Of a stretch of DNA of 19,908 nt, positions 1-8,114 are shown piece after piece. This DNA comes from Wenzhouxiangella sp. (GTDB lineage Bacteria; Pseudomonadota; Gammaproteobacteria; Xanthomonadales; Wenzhouxiangellaceae): assembly GCA_007121485.1 (NCBI GenBank), contig SKKM01000145.1:1-19908 (forward strand). The letters run 5' to 3'. Every line of letters begins with the position of its first letter. Position 1 is the stretch's first letter. The notes below the pieces were generated by a model. That model was given only the letters and a program-made list of their open reading frames with translations, searched no databases and was not told the DNA's origin. A program made the position numbers and the translations under genes.

Positions 1-1100
1 GCAGCCTGCTGGAAATGGATGACGTCCACCGCAGTGCGGTACTGCATCCGGGACCGGTGATCATTCCGGCCGCCCTGGCCACCGCGCTCCAGACCCGGGC
101 CAGCGTCGCCAGCCTGCTGGACGCCATCGTGCGCGGCTACGAAGTCACCATTCGCCTGGGCCGCGCGGTCGGCCTGGGGCATTACCGGTATTGGCACCCC
201 AGTTCGACCTGCGGTGCTTTCGGCGCGGCCATGGCTGCGGCCTGGATCCGTGGCCTGGATGAGATTCGTACCGCCTGGGCCCTGGCCAATGCCGGCACGC
301 GCACCGGCGGCTTGTGGCAGATGCGCCATGAGGCGGTCCCCAGCAAGGCCTTGCACACGGCGCTGGCCGCGCACTCGGGCTGGCTGGCCGCGGCCCTGGC
401 GGAACAGGGCTTCAGCGGTCCGCTTTCCTTGCTGGAGGGTGAGCAGGGGCTGTTCGCCGCGATGGCGCCGGAGGCAGACCCGGCGCGGCTGCTGGCGGTC
501 GATGATCACTGGTTGATTCATGAGGTCAGCTTCAAGCCCTGGCCGGCCTGCCGCCATGCCCATCCGGCCATGGACGCGCTGATGACCTTGGACTCTTTTC
601 CCGAACCCGATGCCATTGAAAGCGTGGCGGTCGAAACCTATCAGGCCGCCCTCGATTTCTGTGATTGCCGCTGCCCGTCGACACCGGGGCAGGCCCGGTT
701 CAGCATCCAGCACGCGCTGGCCAGCATTCTGGTGCATGGTCGGCCGCGAATGCGCCACTACGAATCCAGTGCATTGAATGTGGCGCCGGTCCAGGCCTTG
801 CGCGATCGCATCCAGCTGGCCAGCTGCAACCATTTTGATCAGGCGTTTCCACACCACTTCGGCGCCTCGATCCAGCTCAGGACCCGTAGTGGCGAAATCA
901 TGCAGGCGGCTGTGGAGGACGCATGGGGCGATCCGGAATGGCCGCTCACCGATGCCGACCTGGGCGCCAAGGCCGCCGACCTGTTTGAATCGGCCGGATT
1001 CGAGTCGGCGCGCGCCCAGCGCATCATCGAGCAGACCCTGTCCTTGGCCGAACAGGGCGAAAAGCCGGCTATGGAAAGCTTAAGGGCGTTCTGGTTATGA
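1..1100 (+). CDS. MmgE/PrpD family protein, first copy (5' end cut by window)
   Basis: This is the C-terminal three quarters or so of an MmgE/PrpD-family protein. The family includes 2-methylcitrate dehydratase (PrpD) and cis-aconitate decarboxylase. The frame is already open at position 3 and reads S-L-L-E before the first ATG at 15. The residues there (LEMDDVHRSAVLHPG, then a run of small residues) match the internal family motif around an acidic pair and HPG, so the ATG at 15 is an internal Met and the gene starts upstream. Counting from that Met, a Cys-Gly-Ala-Phe-Gly-Ala helix start lies at about 66-71, and the KPWPACRHAHPAMDAL block typical of the family at 174-189. About 365 residues are visible, against a usual length near 450. 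Its stop overlaps the next start by ATGA (1097-1100), so the two are translationally coupled. The substrate is unknown, and the family call is firm. Confidence 0.9.
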   Translation, partial: SLLEMDDVHRSAVLHPGPVIIPAALATALQTRASVASLLDAIVRGYEVTIRLGRAVGLGHYRYWHPSSTCGAFGAAMAAAWIRGLDEIRTAWALANAGTRTGGLWQMRHEAVPSKALHTALAAHSGWLAAALAEQGFSGPLSLLEGEQGLFAAMAPEADPARLLAVDDHWLIHEVSFKPWPACRHAHPAMDALMTLDSFPEPDAIESVAVETYQAALDFCDCRCPSTPGQARFSIQHALASILVHGRPRMRHYESSALNVAPVQALRDRIQLASCNHFDQAFPHHFGASIQLRTRSGEIMQAAVEDAWGDPEWPLTDADLGAKAADLFESAGFESARAQRIIEQTLSLAEQGEKPAMESLRAFWL

Positions 1101-2470
1101 GGGAGGGCGCTGGCAACACCGTCCGCGACGCCTTGGTTCGGCACGCGCTCGACACCCGCAGCATCCCTGACAGCGCCCGGCGGGCCGCGGCGATCTTTCT
1201 CGAGGACACGGTGATGGTGGGCGTGGCCGGCAGCGGGTTGCCGGAGCGGCGCCTGCTGGTCGAAACCGCACGCGGCTGGAGCGGGCCCGGTCCGGCTCGT
1301 CTGTGGGCGGACGGGGAAGCCCAGGCCACGGCCACGGCGGCCCTGGTCAACGCCTACCAGATTCATTGCCAGGAGTTCGATTGCGTGCATGAGCCGGCGG
1401 TGGTCCATCCCATGGCCGTGATCGGCGGCGCGCTGCTGTCCTGGGCCCAGGCCAATGGACCGGTACGCGGGCGCGATCTGCTCGATGCCCTGGTGGTCGC
1501 GGTCGACGCGGCCACGGTGATGGGGATGATGGCGCGCTCGCCCATGCGCTTTTTCCGACCGGCCATGTGCGGCGCGCTGGGTGCCAGCCTGGGACTGTCA
1601 CGGCTGGCCGGACTGGACGCCGACGGCTGTCGCCGCGCCCTGGGCCTGACCTATTGCCAACTCGGCGGCAACATGCAGTCGCACGTCGAAGGCACGCCCG
1701 GACTGGCTCTGCAGATCGGCTTCAATGCGCGCGCCGCAGTCGGTGCTCATGAGCTGACGCTGGCTGGCATGGCGGGACCGGTCGATGTGATTGATGGACC
1801 CTTCGGCTACCTGGAGCTGATCGAGCAGGATTACGACACGGGGGCAGTCGAGCAGCTGGGCCGGCACTGGCAGATCGAGCGGGTCAGTCACAAGCCTTTT
1901 CCCACGGGGCGGGCGGCACATGCCGCGCTGGACGGACTTGACCAGCTGCTGGCGGCCGGCCTGGACGCCGAGGACATCGACCGGATCGAACTGCATGCGC
2001 CACCGCTGATCCGACGCCTGATCGACCGCCCGGCGCGCCGGGGCATGAGCGCCAGCTATGCCCGCCTGTGTTTGCCGTGGCTGGTTTCCGTACGCCTGGC
2101 CCGCGGCCGGCTCGGCCTGGAGGATTTCTCGGCCAGCGCGCTGAGCGACCCCGAGCGCTGGCGCCGGGTCGACTGCGTCAGGGTTCTGCCCGATGCCAAC
2201 CCGGACCCGAATGCCCTGATCCCGCAAAATCTGAGCGTTGTGACGCGCTGCGGCCAACGCCATCAGATCAGCCTGTCGAGCGTGCTGGGTTCACCCCGGC
2301 GTGCGCTGGATGAAGAGGCTCGCACGGCCAAGGCACAAGCTTGCTGGCGGCACGGCGGGTTCGATGATGGGCGCGGTCAGGGTCTGCTGGCGGAGCTGCG
2401 GGATCTGGCCGACCGGGATTCGCTGGACGGCTTATTCAGCCTGCTGACGCCGGCCGCCGGGCCGGCCTGA
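1097..2470 (+). CDS. MmgE/PrpD family protein, second copy
   Basis: A complete 457-residue MmgE/PrpD-family protein, the usual length for the family. It has the N-terminal all-helical domain with the HCQEFDCVHEPAVVHP block at about 90-105, a MCGALGAS segment at 157-164 and the second-domain block KPFPTGRAAHAALDGL at 266-281. Family members are dehydratases, isomerases or decarboxylases of small polycarboxylic acids. No cofactor motif is visible, as is normal. The ATG at 1097 overlaps the previous stop by four bases. The protein differs clearly from the copy before it: the His-rich CRHAH of the first copy is replaced by GRAAH here. The pair may therefore form a heteromer or act on different substrates. 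An acyl-CoA ligase follows after a short gap, which suggests the product or a neighbouring intermediate is a carboxylic acid to be activated. The precise reaction cannot be assigned. Confidence 0.9.
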   Translation: MREGAGNTVRDALVRHALDTRSIPDSARRAAAIFLEDTVMVGVAGSGLPERRLLVETARGWSGPGPARLWADGEAQATATAALVNAYQIHCQEFDCVHEPAVVHPMAVIGGALLSWAQANGPVRGRDLLDALVVAVDAATVMGMMARSPMRFFRPAMCGALGASLGLSRLAGLDADGCRRALGLTYCQLGGNMQSHVEGTPGLALQIGFNARAAVGAHELTLAGMAGPVDVIDGPFGYLELIEQDYDTGAVEQLGRHWQIERVSHKPFPTGRAAHAALDGLDQLLAAGLDAEDIDRIELHAPPLIRRLIDRPARRGMSASYARLCLPWLVSVRLARGRLGLEDFSASALSDPERWRRVDCVRVLPDANPDPNALIPQNLSVVTRCGQRHQISLSSVLGSPRRALDEEARTAKAQACWRHGGFDDGRGQGLLAELRDLADRDSLDGLFSLLTPAAGPA

Positions 2471-2490
2471 ATCATCAAAGGATGACCACC

Positions 2491-3909
2491 ATGCCCAAGC
2501 CCTCGCCGACCTGGTTCGAACATGCAGATGTACCCCGCCTGCTGGAGGAATTCCCGGTCGATGACCGCTTTCTGGAGCGCCATCGAGGTTTAAGCCGGGA
2601 CGAGCTGTTTGCGCGCCAGGATGCCGGATTCCGTCGCTGTCTGGCGCGAGCCTGGCAGATTCCCTTCTACCAGCGTCTGTGGGGTGAGGCCGGCATCCAG
2701 CCCGGTGATATCAACGGACTGGCCGACATTGAAAAACTGCCCGTGTTCGGCAAGGCCGAGATCATGGACAGCGTCGAGAGAGCGCCGCCGCTGGGCGATT
2801 TCCACGGCTGGACGCCGGGCGAGGAAGGCACACCGGGAGATCTGCCGCTGATTGTCCACACCACCAGCGGCACCACGGGACGGCCGCAGCCGCTGGTGTT
2901 CGGTCCGCGCTCGCGCGAAGTGCAGAACATCCTGCTGGCCCGCGTTTATCGCATGCAGGGCCTGCAAGCCGGTGACGTGGTGCACTCGGTGTACGGCCAT
3001 GGATTGATCAACGGTGGCCACTACGTGCGCGAGGCGGTGACCCACTACACCCATGGCCTGTTCCTGTCGGCCGGCACGGGGGTGGAAACCCGCTCGGCGC
3101 GCCAGGTCGAGCTGATGAAGGATTTTCGCCCCACCGTGATCGTCGGTTTTGCCGACTACATCAAAAAGCTCGCCGATGTGGCCCGCGACATGGGCATCGG
3201 GCCCGGCCGCGACATTCCGCTGCGCATGATTTCCGGTCACCTGGGCCGCGAGTCGCGCGAGTCCTTGAGCGCGGCCTGGGGCGGGGCCGAACTGTTCGAC
3301 TGGTACGGCGTGGGCGATACCGGCGCCATCGCCGCCGAAGGCCCGGATCACGACGGCATGTACCTGATGGAAGACGCACAATTCGTCGAGGTGCTGGATA
3401 TCGATTCGGGCCGGCCGGTCGCTGAAGGCCAGCCGGGTGACATGGTGGTGACCTGCCTGTACAAGGACGATCTGTATCCCATCATCCGCTTCAACACCCA
3501 TGATGTGACCGAGGTGCTGGACGGTGCCTCCTCGCTGGGCCTGAATCTGCGCCGCATCGCCGGCTTCCTTGGCCGATCTGACAACATGGTCAAGATTCGC
3601 GGCATCAACATTTTCCCGCAGTCTTTGAGCCCCATCCTCGAAAGCGTGGCCGGCTTTGCCGGTGAATTCATCTGCGTGGCCACTCGCGATGTTTCGGGTC
3701 GCGACGAGCTGGCGGTGCGCATTGAAGTTGCCCCCGAACTGGTTGAGAATGCTGCGGTGATCGATGCCTTTGCCCAGACCCTGCGTGCCCGCCTTGGGGT
3801 GGAAGTCCGGCCCGAGTTGTGCCCGCCGGGAACACTGGCCGAACTGACCGGTATCGAGGTTCGCCAAAAGCCCATCCGCCTGATCGACCGGCGCTTCGAC
3901 CCGGCATGA
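2491..3909 (+). CDS. PaaK-like acyl/aryl-CoA ligase (AMP-forming)
   Basis: An adenylate-forming ligase resembling phenylacetate-CoA ligase (PaaK): carboxylic acid + ATP + CoA gives acyl-CoA + AMP + PPi, in the cytoplasm. It is 472 residues from the chosen start, slightly longer than typical PaaK (about 430-440). The phosphate-binding loop TTSGTTGRPQP is at 124-134, an aromatic/acid block DWYGVGDTGAIAAEG at about 270-284, the YPIIRFNTHD adenylate-binding segment at about 329-338, and the hinge GRSDNMVKIRG at 361-371. A C-terminal QKPIRLIDRR carries the likely catalytic Lys. I chose ATG 2491, not ATG 2482: AAAGGA (2477-2482) lies 8 nt before 2491 but abuts and overlaps 2482. The gap to the preceding gene is 20 nt and the 3' end overlaps the amidase start by ATGA. 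The substrate acid is unknown. Because PaaK relatives take many aryl and short or branched acids, the name should stay general. Confidence 0.88.
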   Translation: MPKPSPTWFEHADVPRLLEEFPVDDRFLERHRGLSRDELFARQDAGFRRCLARAWQIPFYQRLWGEAGIQPGDINGLADIEKLPVFGKAEIMDSVERAPPLGDFHGWTPGEEGTPGDLPLIVHTTSGTTGRPQPLVFGPRSREVQNILLARVYRMQGLQAGDVVHSVYGHGLINGGHYVREAVTHYTHGLFLSAGTGVETRSARQVELMKDFRPTVIVGFADYIKKLADVARDMGIGPGRDIPLRMISGHLGRESRESLSAAWGGAELFDWYGVGDTGAIAAEGPDHDGMYLMEDAQFVEVLDIDSGRPVAEGQPGDMVVTCLYKDDLYPIIRFNTHDVTEVLDGASSLGLNLRRIAGFLGRSDNMVKIRGINIFPQSLSPILESVAGFAGEFICVATRDVSGRDELAVRIEVAPELVENAAVIDAFAQTLRARLGVEVRPELCPPGTLAELTGIEVRQKPIRLIDRRFDPA

Positions 3910-5234
3910 AGCTCAATCTGCTGGATCTGCGCCGCCAACTGGGCGCTGGCGAACTCGACACCCGCGTTCTGATCGAAGACTGCCTGGCCCGGATCGAAGC
4001 CGTCAATCCCGCATTTAATGCCTTCATCCGGATCGAGGCCGATGGCGCGCGCGCGGCAGCGGCCGCATCGGCGGCCCGCTACCGTGACGGGAAGGCGCGA
4101 GCGCTGGAAGGCTTGCCCATTGCCATCAAGGACAACATCGATCTGGCCGGTAGCCCGACCACCGCCGGGATGCTGACCCGCCGGGACCGCCAGGCTGCGA
4201 CCGATGCCGGCGTGGTCCGACGCCTGAAAGCCGCCGGTGCGGTGATCGTCGGCAAGCTGAACATGACCGAAGCGGCGCTGGGTGCCGACGGATCCAATCC
4301 GCACTTCGGACATTGCCACAATCCGCTCAAAAGCGGGTTCTCGCCCGGCGGCTCCAGCAGCGGCTCGGCCGCAGCCGTGGCTGCCGGGCTGGTTCCGGCT
4401 GCGCTGGGCACGGACACCATGGGCTCGGTGCGCATTCCGGCGGCCTACTGCGGCATCTGGGGCCTGAAACCCTCGTTCGGCCTGGTCAGCACGGCCGGCA
4501 GTGTGGCCGTGTCGCGGCATCTGGATCACATCGGGCCGCTGGCGACCTGCGCCGGTGACCTGGAATTGTTGCTGGAGAGCATGGCCGGCTTCGACCCGGA
4601 CTGCCCGGTCTCGCGGCCAGTGCAGCTGCTGGAGCGGGAGCCTGGATTCACCCTGGGCGTACCCGACCTGTCCGGTGTCGATTTGGAACCGGCGGTAGCC
4701 CAAGCCTGGCGGACCACCCTGGAGCGACTGAAATCCAAGGGCGTCGAGATGCGCTCGCTGGCCGCCTTGCCGGTTTCAGCGGGTCGGATTCGCCGCGCCG
4801 GGCTGCTGCTGTGCGAGGCCGAGATGCTGGCCGAGCATGGGGGCGACTGGGACAGCAACCGCTCTGCCTTTTCTCCCCAGCTGCAAGCCCTGCTGGAGTG
4901 GGCAGGACGCCAGTCAGCGCCGAAACTGGCCGAGGCGATGCGCTGTATCGACAAGGCCAGGCTGGCCGTCAATCAGTGGCTGGCGGCTTGCGATTTCGTG
5001 CTGCTGCCGACCACACCGCAGCGGGCGTTTGCCTTTGCCGAGCCGGTGCCGGTCAACCAGGCCGACCTCACCTGCCTGGCCAACTGCGCAGGTTTGCCGG
5101 CGGTCTCGCTGCCGCTGGCGCATGAGCCCGATCAGTTGCCCAGCGGGCTGCAGCTGATCGGTGCCTACGCCAGCGATCGGGCGGTCATCCGCAGCGCGGC
5201 GCGACTCCACGACCTGCTGACGGGCGATTCGTGA
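3906..5234 (+). CDS. Amidase-signature family hydrolase
   Basis: A 442-residue serine amidase of the amidase-signature family (relatives: GatA, FAAH, aryl and half-amide amidases). These hydrolyse a C-N amide bond to acid plus ammonia or amine. The Ser-cisSer-Lys triad is visible: Lys75 in PIAIKDNID, Ser150 in SPGGSSSGSA, and the nucleophile Ser174 in GTDTMGSVRIPA. The usual DTGGS is DTMGS here and GGSSGG is GGSSSG, both mild departures that keep the catalytic serines. The start at 3906 overlaps the ligase stop by ATGA. An in-frame ATG at 3819 would add 29 residues lying inside the ligase gene that do not look like family sequence, so I rejected it. It is the last gene of this operon, followed by a perfect hairpin. 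In context it may cleave a half-amide made by the PuuE-like enzymes, but a GatA-like or unrelated amide substrate is possible. GatA itself is unlikely, since no gatB or gatC is adjacent. Confidence 0.92.
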   Translation: MKLNLLDLRRQLGAGELDTRVLIEDCLARIEAVNPAFNAFIRIEADGARAAAAASAARYRDGKARALEGLPIAIKDNIDLAGSPTTAGMLTRRDRQAATDAGVVRRLKAAGAVIVGKLNMTEAALGADGSNPHFGHCHNPLKSGFSPGGSSSGSAAAVAAGLVPAALGTDTMGSVRIPAAYCGIWGLKPSFGLVSTAGSVAVSRHLDHIGPLATCAGDLELLLESMAGFDPDCPVSRPVQLLEREPGFTLGVPDLSGVDLEPAVAQAWRTTLERLKSKGVEMRSLAALPVSAGRIRRAGLLLCEAEMLAEHGGDWDSNRSAFSPQLQALLEWAGRQSAPKLAEAMRCIDKARLAVNQWLAACDFVLLPTTPQRAFAFAEPVPVNQADLTCLANCAGLPAVSLPLAHEPDQLPSGLQLIGAYASDRAVIRSAARLHDLLTGDS

Positions 5235-5275
5235 GGCCTCGGGTCCGGCAGCGTGATCTGCCGGACCCGAGGCCT
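5234..5275. terminator. Perfect 18-bp hairpin between convergent genes
   Basis: The arms 5234-5251 and 5258-5275 are exact reverse complements (18 bp, GC-rich) around a 6-nt loop CGTGAT. The hairpin sits directly between the plus-strand amidase stop and the minus-strand DUF1838 stop at 5286, so it can serve both converging units. There is no long U tract on either side (only TTGTCT on the plus side). It is therefore either a hairpin-type terminator without a strong tail or a 3' mRNA-stabilising structure. Confidence 0.75.
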
Positions 5276-5285
5276 TGTCTGATGC

Positions 5286-6197
5286 TCAGTCCCTCTGCGG
5301 GGCCTCGATCCGGCCCTCGACCACATCCCGATAATAGGTCCAGCTGGTCACGTTGGGGCGATCATCGTCCAACGGCGGCGCCTCGCGGTATTCCGGGTAG
5401 TGACGGTCGATCTCATTTTTGAGCACGTCGGGCAGATCGTCCCAACTGGCCAGTTTGGTACCGGCGGCGTGGAAGTAGATCAGCCCCGGGCGGCCATGCA
5501 TGCGCATCCAGGGCAGCCAGTCGGCCATGCGCACCCAGCCAACCTGGATGTCGGCGGTGGTCGTATCCGGATGGGTCAGGTCATCGACCCGGCCGAAGAA
5601 ATTGAACATCTCGGTGGCGTGGTACGTGCCGCCGACCTCGGCCTGGAAGGCGCCCGCCAGCGGATTGGAGTACCACAATGGCACGGTGATGTTCCACCAG
5701 AACACCTCACCCTCGATATGACCGCGGAAGCGGGCAGGACCGTCGGGTCCGCGCGCAAAGCTGGGTGCCCGCATGTTGACCGGATCGTTGGCCACGTGCA
5801 GCACCTCGACGGTTTCTCCGGTCCATGGATTGTCCCAATGCGACAAGACTTCATGAGTCTGCGGATCCAGATACAGCATGATCTCGCGCGAGACCTGCCG
5901 GTAGCCGATGCCGTACTCCGGATGCTCGTAGGTCTTGCAGGCCCGCACGTTCATGCCTTCAACCCGAAACAGCGTCCGGTCCGGCTCCCCGGTGACGCGC
6001 GAGAAGGCATAACCGTTCCAGTAGTAGGTGATCGGCTCGCCGTCGACAGTCGAACAACCGACCTTGCGATTCATGCTGATGACATCTTCGGGGCTGTCGA
6101 AGCTCAGCCGCGCGCTTTCGGCGGCCGCAGCGGTGATCAGGCCGAACAGCAGCAGCGGCGAGACGATTGTTGCGGTGTGTCGGGTGAATGGATGCAT
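5286..6197 (-). CDS. Exported DUF1838 family protein
   Basis: A 303-residue protein with an N-terminal signal peptide (hydrophobic core about residues 11-22, Ala-rich cleavage region near 24-26). The mature region resembles the DUF1838 family. It is rich in Trp and Tyr, with blocks such as MNRKVGCSTVDGEPITYYWNG, MEMFNFFG-like EMFNFFGRVDDL and WLPWMRMHGRPGLIYFHAAGTKL. The family has no established reaction. It may bind a pigment, cofactor or hydrophobic ligand, but that is a guess. I chose ATG 6197: GGAG (6210-6207) is 9 nt upstream. An upstream TTG at 6218 lies before that site and would place residues ahead of the signal peptide. It is the last gene of the minus-strand unit 8798-5286 and follows the cytochrome c gene by 17 nt. 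The likely location is the periplasm, working with the cytochrome and the amine oxidase. Confidence 0.75.
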   Translation of the reverse strand: MHPFTRHTATIVSPLLLFGLITAAAAESARLSFDSPEDVISMNRKVGCSTVDGEPITYYWNGYAFSRVTGEPDRTLFRVEGMNVRACKTYEHPEYGIGYRQVSREIMLYLDPQTHEVLSHWDNPWTGETVEVLHVANDPVNMRAPSFARGPDGPARFRGHIEGEVFWWNITVPLWYSNPLAGAFQAEVGGTYHATEMFNFFGRVDDLTHPDTTTADIQVGWVRMADWLPWMRMHGRPGLIYFHAAGTKLASWDDLPDVLKNEIDRHYPEYREAPPLDDDRPNVTSWTYYRDVVEGRIEAPQRD

Positions 6198-6214
6198 CAA
6201 GGTTCTCTCCTGGG

Positions 6215-6649
6215 TCAATGATCGGTGGCAGCTTCGTGCAGGTAGTCGATCAACTGCGCGACTTCCTCGCCGGTGAGGATGTTGGCGTAAGTCATGGTGG
6301 TGCCGGGGACCAGCACTTCGGTAGCGGCAATCCAGGCCGCCAGGCTGCTGCGGTCCCAGGCCAGATTCGAGGACTGTAGCGCGGAAGAATAGGCATAGTC
6401 CGACCGACTTGCGGCTGGCTGGCCGACGATGCCGTGCAGGTTCGGACCCACGTCATGCAAAGCGCCGGCTTCGATGCGGTGACAGCCGGCGCAGGCGATT
6501 CTGAACAGGGCTGCGCCGTCGAGCGGCGGCATGGCTGGCGCGGCTGCCGCTGCGTCTTCCTGCGGTGCTGCCGGCGAGGTCGGAGAATCGCTGCAGGCCA
6601 GCAGACCAAAAGCTGCCAGGCTCAAGCCGATCCAGCGCACCAGGCTCAT
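6215..6649 (-). CDS. Lipoprotein class I c-type cytochrome
   Basis: A 144-residue mono-haem cytochrome c, an electron carrier at the outer face of the cell. The N-terminus has a lipobox, LLAC, with Cys19 as the lipidated residue. The next residue is Ser, not Asp, so outer-membrane sorting is possible. An Ala/Pro-rich linker runs to about residue 42. The haem-binding motif CAGCH is at 53-57, and Met119 in PGTTMTYANI is the likely sixth ligand, in the usual class I order. The start overlaps the amine oxidase stop by ATGA (6646-6649), so the two are translationally coupled. That arrangement matches the case of NicA2, a flavin amine oxidase whose natural electron acceptor is a neighbouring cytochrome c (CycN). 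I infer that this cytochrome takes electrons from the amine oxidase upstream. It was not judged from any database search. Confidence 0.93.
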   Translation of the reverse strand: MSLVRWIGLSLAAFGLLACSDSPTSPAAPQEDAAAAAPAMPPLDGAALFRIACAGCHRIEAGALHDVGPNLHGIVGQPAASRSDYAYSSALQSSNLAWDRSSLAAWIAATEVLVPGTTMTYANILTGEEVAQLIDYLHEAATDH

Positions 6650-8100
6650 GCCAGCCTCCGCAGGGATTCCAGTACCGCGCGCTCGGCCGATTCCAGCGCG
6701 GCCTCCATGCCCGAGTAGGCCTGGCCGGTATGTTCACCGGCAAAAAACACGCGCTCGTGAGGGCGACGCACCGTGGCGGTCAGTTCATGAATGCCGCCGG
6801 GCGGCCACAGCGCCCAGGCACCGCCGCTGTCTGGGTCCGGCGCCCAGCGCACCAGCGCGGCCGGTTCCACTTGCCCGCGTGCGCCCGGCAGCGTGCGCTC
6901 CAGTTCAGCCGTGATGGCCTCAATGGCCCCCGCCTCGCTCATGGCATCGAACGGATCGCAGGCATCGCCGTTGATCCATACCGTCATGTTGTAGTGGCCG
7001 GCGGCATTCGGCCGGGTTCGGGTAAAGATGCGGCCCAGCGGCCCGTTGGTCCACCAACTCGCCGGTTGCCCTGTTTCCTCCCAGAACGGCTCGGCTGCCA
7101 GCAAATGGAGCTGGCTGACCTTGTGATACTCGATGCGCGCCATCGCCCCGCGCCAGCCGGCGTCCAGTCCGGGCTCGAAGCGCAGGCGCGCCATGGCCGG
7201 AAGCGGCAGTGTGCAGATCGCCCCATCGGCGTCAAAGCGCCGGCCCGAGTCCGTGATGACCTGAACGCCGCCGGCGCGCTGGATGATTGCCTCGACCCGG
7301 CTACCGAGCTGGACCTGCGCTTTCAGCGCCGCGGCCATCGCTTCAGGGATGCGCTGATTGCCGCCGGCCGTCTCCAGCGCCGGCTGGCGCCAGGCGATGG
7401 CGCGCAGGATGCCGGCATTGGCCGCGTACAGGCCCAGCAGTGAGGTATCTTGAAGTCGATTGCCGTAGCTGTTGTTGGCGTCGATCCACTGCAGGGCCCG
7501 CTCGTCCAGGCCCTGGGCGCGGAAAAACTCGCCCGCCGGTACATCCCGCTCGGACATGCCCGGCTCCAGCCACTGGGTGGAGGTGCGCAGCGGGTTGTCA
7601 CCCATCAGCACGCTGGCCAGGCGGTCCGGTGTGGCGTCACGCAAGGTCTCCGGCAGGGTGTTGAGCGGCGACGCGGCCCAGGCGTCCCGCTCGATCGCCT
7701 GGCCGTCGATCAAAAGACCTAGACCGGGCCCGCGTGGTTGCGCGCGCAGTTCAAGCCCATGGCGGCGCACGGTGCCAATGGTGCGTCCATAGTTCGGGCC
7801 GATGGTGTTGGCGCCACCTTCTGGTGAACCAGGCACCGTGTCCAGGCTCCAGACCCGGCCGCCGATGCGTTCCCGGGCCTCGAATACCAGCACCTCGTGA
7901 CCCAGGGATTCCAGCAGGCCGGCCGCGGCCAGGCCGGACAGTCCGGCGCCGATGACGATGACGCGGCGGGTCCCTGCCAGGGCGGACTTCGGCAGCAGGC
8001 CGGCCATGGCGGTCGCGCCCGCTAATGCCAGGAAACGACGTCGGGTCCAGGCCAGCCGAGGGCCACTCGCGTTCATGACTGTGGCTCTGTTTTCTTTCAT
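6646..8100 (-). CDS. Tat-exported flavin amine oxidase/dehydrogenase
   Basis: A 484-residue FAD-dependent amine oxidoreductase of the flavin monoamine oxidase family. The N-terminus carries a twin-arginine signal (TRRRFLALAG at 19-28, cleavage near ALA-G at 40-43), so the folded flavoprotein is exported to the periplasm. The dinucleotide-binding motif follows at once: VIVIGAGLSGLAAAGLLES (48-66) with VLVFEARERIGGRVWS. The C-terminal FAD-closing block FFAGEHTGQAYSGMEAALESAE is present. The expected reaction is oxidation of a C-N bond of an amine to an imine, with the imine then hydrolysed. The tight coupling to a cytochrome c gene suggests dehydrogenase rather than oxygen-using chemistry. The ATG at 8100 is 14 nt past the membrane-protein stop. 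A second in-frame ATG at 8076 is possible and still leaves the Tat motif intact. The ribosome site is weak for both. The amine substrate is not known; amino acids, polyamines or cyclic amines are all open. Confidence 0.9.
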   Translation of the reverse strand: MKENRATVMNASGPRLAWTRRRFLALAGATAMAGLLPKSALAGTRRVIVIGAGLSGLAAAGLLESLGHEVLVFEARERIGGRVWSLDTVPGSPEGGANTIGPNYGRTIGTVRRHGLELRAQPRGPGLGLLIDGQAIERDAWAASPLNTLPETLRDATPDRLASVLMGDNPLRTSTQWLEPGMSERDVPAGEFFRAQGLDERALQWIDANNSYGNRLQDTSLLGLYAANAGILRAIAWRQPALETAGGNQRIPEAMAAALKAQVQLGSRVEAIIQRAGGVQVITDSGRRFDADGAICTLPLPAMARLRFEPGLDAGWRGAMARIEYHKVSQLHLLAAEPFWEETGQPASWWTNGPLGRIFTRTRPNAAGHYNMTVWINGDACDPFDAMSEAGAIEAITAELERTLPGARGQVEPAALVRWAPDPDSGGAWALWPPGGIHELTATVRRPHERVFFAGEHTGQAYSGMEAALESAERAVLESLRRLA

Positions 8101-8114
8101 TGGCCCCGCCCCAG

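Noticed and set aside
3819..3905. N-terminal extension of the amidase from an upstream ATG
   Set aside because: The extension is coded inside the ligase gene, is Pro/Arg-rich and not family-like, and the ATGA overlap start at 3906 fits the operon style.
2590..4703. Two long minus-strand open frames (2590-3867 and 3348-4703) opposite the CoA ligase and amidase genes
   Set aside because: They are antisense to two genes with clear catalytic motifs, have low-complexity composition rich in Arg, Gln, Gly and His, and show no family motif. Long antisense frames are common in GC-rich DNA.
5400..6221. Plus-strand open frame opposite the DUF1838 gene
   Set aside because: The minus-strand frame has a ribosome site, a signal peptide and DUF1838-like motifs. 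The plus frame shows no motif.
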